A DNA stretch of 11,255 bases from Desulfobacterales bacterium (GTDB lineage: Bacteria; Desulfobacterota; Desulfobacteria; Desulfobacterales; Desulfosalsimonadaceae): contig SKZX01000414.1 of the NCBI GenBank assembly GCA_007127175.1, positions 1 through 11,255 of the forward strand, written 5' to 3'. Numbering within the stretch: position 1 is the first letter of the stretch; each line of letters opens with the position of its first letter. Position numbers and translations under genes: made by a program. The notes under the pieces were generated by a model, which had not been told where the DNA came from, searched no databases, and saw nothing but the letters and a program-made list of their open reading frames with translations. Of the stretch, positions 6,556 through 11,255 are shown in pieces.

Positions 6556-9500
6556 AAAGCGCCATCGCCTGGTTTTCCGGAAACCACGTAGCCGCCAACC
6601 TGCTGATGTTCTTCATCCTTGTTGCCGGCATTCTGACCGCCGTGGGCATCAAGCTTGAAATTTTTCCCGACAGCGACATGGACAAGGTCCAGATCAGCGT
6701 GGCCTATCCCGGTGCCTCCCCCTCTGAAGTGGAAGACGGCATTATCCGGCAGATCGAAGAAAATATTGCCGGACTGGAAGGCATTCGCCGCATTGACTCC
6801 GTGGCCCGGGAAGGCGCCGGGGTCATTACCGTGGAAGCCATTGCCGGCGGGGACGTCAAGAAACTCCTTGAAGACATCAAGTCCGAAGTCGACCGGATCA
6901 CCACCCTGCCGGAACAGGCCGAAGTGCCGGTCATCCGGGAAATGACCCAGCGAATACAGACTATCAGCGTAGCCGTATACGGCGACGTACCGGAAAGCAC
7001 CCTCAAGCACCTGGCCCAGACCGTCAAGGACGAAATCACCACCATACCGGGCATTACCCAGGCGGAGCTGGCCGCCGACCGCCCCAGTGAAATCCATGTT
7101 GAAATATCCGAGGAAACGCTCCGGCAATACGGATTGACCCTGGCCCTGGTGGCGGATGCAATTTCCAGGAGCAGCCTGGACCTGCCGGGCGGCAGTGTGA
7201 AAGCCGAGGAAGGGGAGGTGCTGATCAGGGCCGTGGGACGGCGTTACTCGGCGCCCGAGTACCGGGACATTCCCATTGTCACAAGGCCCGACGGCACGCG
7301 AATTCCCCTTGGACAAATCGCGGACATCCGGGAAGGCTTTGCGGAAATAGACCTTTCGGCAAGGTTTCAGAAAAAGCCTGCCATTCTGATCACGGTCTTC
7401 CGGGTGGCGGACCAGAGCGCACTCGATGTTGCCCGAAAAGTTAAAGATTACGTGGCTGAGATACGCCCCTCCATGCCCCACGGCGTTTCCGTTGACCATT
7501 ACCAGGACATGTCGGTTATACTTAAAAGCCGCATTGACCTGCTGCTGAAAAACATGATTCTGGGCCTCATCCTGGTCAGCCTGCTCCTCACCCTGTTTCT
7601 CAACGCCCGGCTGGCATTCTGGGTCACCCTGGGGATCCCTGTCAGCTTTGCATTCGGCCTTATTTTTCTGCCCCAATACGATGTTTCCATCAACATGATA
7701 TCCCTTTTCGCCTTTATCATGGTGCTGGGGATCGTGGTCGACGATGCCATCATCGTCGGGGAGAACGTTTTCCGAAAGCATGAAGAGGGCTTTGAATCCC
7801 TGCCCGCCGCCGTTGAGGGCACCTACGAGGTGGGAAGGCCGGTCATTTTTTCCGTTTTGACCACCATGGCCGCTTTCTGGCCCCTGCTGGTGGTGGGGGG
7901 CGTCATGGGCAACATCATGCGCCACATTCCGGTCGTCATTATCGCCGTGCTGCTGGGGTCGCTTGTCGAATCCCTTTTGATTCTGCCCGCTCACCTGGAG
8001 CGGAGCAGAAAAAAGCAGAAGGGCCGGGAACCGCGCCCCAAACGCATGACCCGCGCGCTGCAATGGTTCATCGACGGGCCCTATGATACAATGGTCAAAT
8101 TCTGCGTGAAGTGGCGGTATATCACCCTGTCGACGGGTGTGGGTCTCCTCCTTGTCACGCTGGGCATATGGGCCGCCGGCATTGTCCAGTTCACTTTTTT
8201 CCCCAAAGTCGAAGGGGACCTCATGCAGTGCACCCTGACAATGCCTTCCGGCACGCCTGAACACCGGACCATCGAGGTGGTCCGCCTGATAGAGGCGGCC
8301 GCCGAAGAAATGCTGGCCGAGCAGGACCGGTTAAGGCCCGGGGATGCACCGCCCCTCATGGAACACAGCGTCTCCCTGATCGGCATGCACCTCAACCCGC
8401 GCGGTGGGGGTGAAGTGGGCGGGCACCTGGCCCATATTTTCATCCAGCTCCTGGAAGGCGAAAAACGGGACGTGAGCTCCCAGGCGTTGATCGGCAAATG
8501 GCGCAGCCGGGTTGGGGCCGTCCCCGATGCGGAGTCCATGATGTTTACCAGCGAAATACACAATGTGGGCCGCCCTGTGGAATTGCACCTTTCAATGGAC
8601 GACCAGGCGCTTCTGCTCGAAGCGACGGGCAAGCTGAAAACAGAGTTGGAGGGCTTTGCCGGTGTATTCGACGTTGCGGACAGTTACCTGCCCGGCAAGA
8701 TGGAAATGCAGCTTTCAATGAAGCCGGGGGCAGCCCCTCTCGGACTGAAATTGGGCGATCTGGCCATGCAGGTCCGTCACGGGTTCTACGGCGCGGAAGC
8801 GCTCCGGTTGCAAAGGGATAAAGACGAGGTGAAAGTCCTCGTCAGGTACCCTGAAAATGAACGGCTCTCCCTTGAAAATGTCGAGTCCATGCGCATTCGT
8901 ACACATACCGGTAAAGAAGTCCCCTTTTCCGAAGTTGCAGCGGTCAGAATGGAGCAGGGATATGCCAGTATAGAGCGTGCCCGGCGAATGCGGGTCATCA
9001 AGGTCAGCGCGGATGTAGATGAAGCCGTCACCAATGCCAGCGAAGTTCGGCAGACGCTCATAAACGACTATCTTCCGGTCCTGTCAGCCCAATACCCCGG
9101 CCTCCAATACGCCGTTGAAGGCGAAGGGCAGGAGCAGGCCGAGGTCTTCTCCGGGCTGAAGAGAAACTTCATTATCGCCCTTTTCGCTATTTATGTCCTT
9201 CTGGCGATTCCCTTCCGGTCTTTTTCACAGCCGGTCATCGTCATGGCGGCCATTCCCTTTGGCATCGTCGGGGCGGTTATCGGCCACCTGCTGATGGGGT
9301 ATAACCTCAGTGTCATGAGCCTTTTCGGGATTGTGGGGCTTTCCGGCGTGGTGGTCAATGCCTCTCTTGTTCTTATCGACCGCGTCAACAGGATACGCCG
9401 GAATACCGACCTTTCTGCATTCGAAGCCGTCATTGAGGGCGGGAAATTGCGCTTCCGGGCCATTATCCTGACGACCGTCACCACGTTCGGCGGGCTTACG

Positions 9501-9671
9501 CCCATTATGCTGGAGCGGAGCATTCAGGCCCGGTTCCTGATCCCCATGGCTATCAGCCTTGCCTTTGGCGTTCTTTTTGCCACCCTGATCACGCTGCTGC
9601 TGGTCCCCGCGGGCTACATGATACTCGACGATATCCACAGGGGCATCGACCGGCTGAAGGGGCGGGCGTGA
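6552..9671 (+). CDS. RND-family inner-membrane efflux permease (AcrB-type, HAE-like)
   Basis: A proton-driven pump subunit of 1039 residues, full length for the AcrB/MexB family. The expected plan is visible: TM1 (about 12-32) ending in the IFPD motif (37-40), a first periplasmic porter loop, and a TM2-6 block (about 330-480). The TM4 motif LGIVVDDAIIVGENV (392-406) carries the paired aspartates D397-D398 used for proton relay. TM7 is at about 524-544, followed by a second periplasmic loop and TM8-12 (about 872-1025). In TM10, AcrB has a lysine (K940) just before the Asn of its AKNA motif. Here the stretch is GVVVNASLVLID (932-943) with no lysine. That places the protein in a distinct AcrB-like branch, so the relay network must differ. 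Heavy-metal (CusA-type) and lipid (HpnN-type) families fit less well. The substrate is unknown; the nearby nitronate monooxygenase-like gene hints at toxic organics. The start codon overlaps the adaptor stop. Confidence 0.94.
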   Translation: MKSAIAWFSGNHVAANLLMFFILVAGILTAVGIKLEIFPDSDMDKVQISVAYPGASPSEVEDGIIRQIEENIAGLEGIRRIDSVAREGAGVITVEAIAGGDVKKLLEDIKSEVDRITTLPEQAEVPVIREMTQRIQTISVAVYGDVPESTLKHLAQTVKDEITTIPGITQAELAADRPSEIHVEISEETLRQYGLTLALVADAISRSSLDLPGGSVKAEEGEVLIRAVGRRYSAPEYRDIPIVTRPDGTRIPLGQIADIREGFAEIDLSARFQKKPAILITVFRVADQSALDVARKVKDYVAEIRPSMPHGVSVDHYQDMSVILKSRIDLLLKNMILGLILVSLLLTLFLNARLAFWVTLGIPVSFAFGLIFLPQYDVSINMISLFAFIMVLGIVVDDAIIVGENVFRKHEEGFESLPAAVEGTYEVGRPVIFSVLTTMAAFWPLLVVGGVMGNIMRHIPVVIIAVLLGSLVESLLILPAHLERSRKKQKGREPRPKRMTRALQWFIDGPYDTMVKFCVKWRYITLSTGVGLLLVTLGIWAAGIVQFTFFPKVEGDLMQCTLTMPSGTPEHRTIEVVRLIEAAAEEMLAEQDRLRPGDAPPLMEHSVSLIGMHLNPRGGGEVGGHLAHIFIQLLEGEKRDVSSQALIGKWRSRVGAVPDAESMMFTSEIHNVGRPVELHLSMDDQALLLEATGKLKTELEGFAGVFDVADSYLPGKMEMQLSMKPGAAPLGLKLGDLAMQVRHGFYGAEALRLQRDKDEVKVLVRYPENERLSLENVESMRIRTHTGKEVPFSEVAAVRMEQGYASIERARRMRVIKVSADVDEAVTNASEVRQTLINDYLPVLSAQYPGLQYAVEGEGQEQAEVFSGLKRNFIIALFAIYVLLAIPFRSFSQPVIVMAAIPFGIVGAVIGHLLMGYNLSVMSLFGIVGLSGVVVNASLVLIDRVNRIRRNTDLSAFEAVIEGGKLRFRAIILTTVTTFGGLTPIMLERSIQARFLIPMAISLAFGVLFATLITLLLVPAGYMILDDIHRGIDRLKGRA

Positions 9672-9682
9672 GCATGCCTGCC
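9661..9682 (+). terminator. Possible hairpin terminator at the end of the pump operon
   Basis: GGCGGGC (9661-9667) can pair with GCCTGCC (9676-9682), with one G-T wobble. The 8-nt loop holds the permease stop codon TGA (9669-9671). A pyrimidine-rich stretch follows, but the Ts are interrupted and start about 9 nt away, so this is only a weak candidate. Confidence 0.3.
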
Positions 9683-9709
9683 GGGATCCTGTTTTCCTGT
9701 TCTTTCATG

Positions 9710-9738
9710 TTGATCATTGTTTCGTTGTCTTATATAGT
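9710..9738 (+). promoter_or_regulatory. Sigma70-type promoter of the GGDEF-ATPase gene
   Basis: TTGATC (9710-9715) and TATAGT (9733-9738) are separated by exactly 17 bp. The -35 matches four and the -10 five of six consensus positions. Transcription from about 9745 would leave a leader of roughly 110 nt. The leader contains a short GC arm pair, CCGGCG (9801-9806) and CGCCGG (9832-9837), which ends 7 nt before the ribosome site GAGGGG (9845-9850) and could modulate translation. Confidence 0.55.
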
Positions 9739-9853
9739 GTGATGCGTTCGGCACCTGAAAAACCCTGATTCCTGCCGATCTATTCAACAATCTCAGATTT
9801 CCGGCGACCGAGTAAATATCCTTCAACCATCCGCCGGCCAGGCAGAGGGGCAG

Positions 9854-11255
9854 ATGAAATACCGCAAACTTCTTCATTTTCTGCAAAACATCGGAAAAGA
9901 TCCCGAAACTCTTGTATTTGAGGATAAACTGACCCGTTTTGCGAACAGGCGCCGGCTGTTTCAGTTTTTCGACAGAGAAATCGAGGAGCGCAGCCTCCGC
10001 CAATGGCCCCTTTGCCTGCTGATGATCGGCATCGACGACCTGAAACGGATCAACAGCCAGTACGGCCGGCATGTGGGTGACGAAGCACTTCTGCATCTGG
10101 CGGGCATCATGAAAGCGCTGGCAACGGAAAATGACCTCCTGGTGCGCTACGGTGCCGGCGAATTCATGATGCTTCTGCCAGGAAAAAGCAAGCCAGAAGG
10201 CATGAAGATCGCCAAATCCCTGGTTGCAGGTTTCCAGGAGAACCCTTTTTTCTCTTCCGAAGCGGGCATGCCGATACCGGTGTCCATTGCCATCGGCACG
10301 GCATGCGCGCCTGACGATGCCGATTACGGGAAAATACTTATAAACCGGGCGGATACGGCGCTCTACCATGCAAGGAAAACCGGCACCGGCAGCATCGTCG
10401 ATGCCGCCGATGCCGGCCGCCACGCGATCCGGCACATCCACAACGCGGGCATCGTCGGCCGAAAAGCACAGTTCGATGCCGTCAGCGGCGGGTTCAAAGA
10501 CCTGGCAAAAGGCAGCAACCAGTTTTTCATTATCGACGGCGAACCCGGGATGGGCAAAACCAGTTTCATCGATGCCGTCAACCGCAACCTGGAAAAAACC
10601 CGGCTGAAGCCGATCCGCGTCAGCGGTTCAATTCAGGAATCCTTTCGCCCCTACTACCTCATTTCCTATATCATCCTTGCGCTCATGAACCGGCGAAAAG
10701 ACAAGGGCGTTGAAATAATTGAATCAACGAACAAAGAAGACCTGGCCTGCCTCCTGCAGGTCATCCCCCAACTGGCGGACGAAAAACGCCAGGACGGGCC
10801 AGGAGATTTTAACGACAACCCCACGGCCGTATTTAAGGCCATAAACCGGTTTTTTGCCAAACTTGCCGAAAACCAGACCATAGTGATACTCATAGACGAC
10901 TTCGATCTTGCAGACCCGGCATCCCTTGACATGCTCCGTGAGTTGATGGTCAGCGGTGGGTCCGCACTGTTCATTTGCGCGGCGGCGCACATGGGGGACA
11001 AAGACCGGTCAACCGCCATTCCGCTCGCCCTGTTCCGAACGGCATACAGCGAAAAGCTTGAAATAAAAAGCGTATTTCTGAACCCGCTGACGCCGGCAGA
11101 TGTTAAGAAATACATCAACCTGATCTTCCCGGGGATCACACTACCTGAAGGGCTTGCGGAAGAAATAGCAAAAATTACAGGTGGTTATCCCCTATTTCTC
11201 GTTGCCATCATCATCAAAATGATTGAAGACCGCAAAATTCTGCAATCTGAAAACC
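9854..11255 (+). CDS. Degenerate GGDEF domain fused to a STAND/AAA-type ATPase (partial, runs off the right edge)
   Basis: The reading frame is open from the ATG at 9854 to the window end: 467 residues, no stop, 3' end missing. The ribosome site GAGGGG is 3 nt upstream. Residues about 22-180 form a GGDEF domain: DKLTRFANRRRLF (24-36), IDDLKRINSQYGRHVGDEALL (60-80), RYGAGEFMMLLP (98-109) and NRADTALYHARKTG (164-177). The signature is GAGEF (100-104), not GGDEF. The metal-binding Asp equivalent to PleD D327 is Gly59. The catalytic Glu/Asp equivalent to PleD E370 is Gly102. GTP-contact positions N67 and D76 remain, and the inhibitory-site RxxD reads TEND. Cyclic-di-GMP synthesis is therefore unlikely. 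From VGRKAQFD (201-208) an ATPase domain follows, with Walker A GEPGMGKT (229-236), Walker B IVILIDDFD (343-351) and a GGYPLFL segment (443-449) like the GxP motif of STAND NTPases. No membrane segment or signal peptide is seen. Such ATPases often end in TPR-like repeats, but that part is outside the window. Probably a cytoplasmic signalling switch; partner and output are unknown. Confidence 0.85.
   Translation, partial: MKYRKLLHFLQNIGKDPETLVFEDKLTRFANRRRLFQFFDREIEERSLRQWPLCLLMIGIDDLKRINSQYGRHVGDEALLHLAGIMKALATENDLLVRYGAGEFMMLLPGKSKPEGMKIAKSLVAGFQENPFFSSEAGMPIPVSIAIGTACAPDDADYGKILINRADTALYHARKTGTGSIVDAADAGRHAIRHIHNAGIVGRKAQFDAVSGGFKDLAKGSNQFFIIDGEPGMGKTSFIDAVNRNLEKTRLKPIRVSGSIQESFRPYYLISYIILALMNRRKDKGVEIIESTNKEDLACLLQVIPQLADEKRQDGPGDFNDNPTAVFKAINRFFAKLAENQTIVILIDDFDLADPASLDMLRELMVSGGSALFICAAAHMGDKDRSTAIPLALFRTAYSEKLEIKSVFLNPLTPADVKKYINLIFPGITLPEGLAEEIAKITGGYPLFLVAIIIKMIEDRKILQSEN

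Noticed and set aside
6453..8264. A 603-codon open frame on the minus strand opposite the RND permease
   Set aside because: It is antisense to a clearly conserved pump gene. Its translation is rich in His, Gly, Asp, Asn and Gln with no recognisable domain, as expected for a shadow of a GC-rich coding strand.
9614..10441. A 275-codon minus-strand open frame over the GGDEF region
   Set aside because: The plus strand there encodes recognisable GGDEF motifs in a frame open to the window end. The minus product shows no family features.
10666..11139. A 157-codon minus-strand open frame opposite the ATPase domain
   Set aside because: It overlaps the Walker B coding region on the plus strand; the product is Ser/Arg-rich and featureless.

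Overview
The window looks like chromosomal DNA from a Gram-negative bacterium. It carries a lipoprotein outer-membrane efflux channel, a periplasmic adaptor and an inner-membrane RND pump. Gene style (moderately GC-rich, short intergenic gaps, long signalling fusions) would suit a Desulfobacterota/deltaproteobacterial sulfate reducer, but that is an impression from protein style and not a proven assignment. All genes run on the + strand. I saw no tRNA, rRNA, CRISPR array or transposase.

Region 1 (1-1860): a compact block of four consecutive palindromes (33-93) lies upstream of a sigma70-type promoter (TTGACA, 17 bp, AATAAT). The promoter drives a sodium-coupled BCCT-family compatible-solute transporter. 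Its stop codon sits in the loop of a strong intrinsic terminator. Region 2 (1901-2797) is a tandem-domain universal stress protein, plausibly a stress or energy-status partner of the transporter. Region 3 (2798-2911) is a spacer with nested inverted repeats around an extended -10 element, the likely control region of the next operon.

Region 4 (2912-9671) is a tightly packed four-gene unit: an FMN-dependent nitronate monooxygenase-like enzyme, a NodT-type outer-membrane lipoprotein, a membrane-fusion adaptor and a 1039-residue RND permease. Spacing is 21 nt, 14 nt and a 4-nt ATGA overlap. Together the last three make a complete tripartite export pump; the enzyme upstream suggests a link between an oxidisable toxic compound (or lipid metabolism) and export.

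Region 5 (9672-11255) starts with a near-consensus promoter (TTGATC, 17 bp, TATAGT). It is followed by a gene that runs off the right edge and encodes a GGDEF domain fused to a STAND/AAA-type ATPase. The GGDEF domain has lost both metal-binding positions (GAGEF signature, and the Asp of the D-x-D element is Gly), so it is probably a non-catalytic sensor or scaffold. This fusion is the most unusual object in the window.
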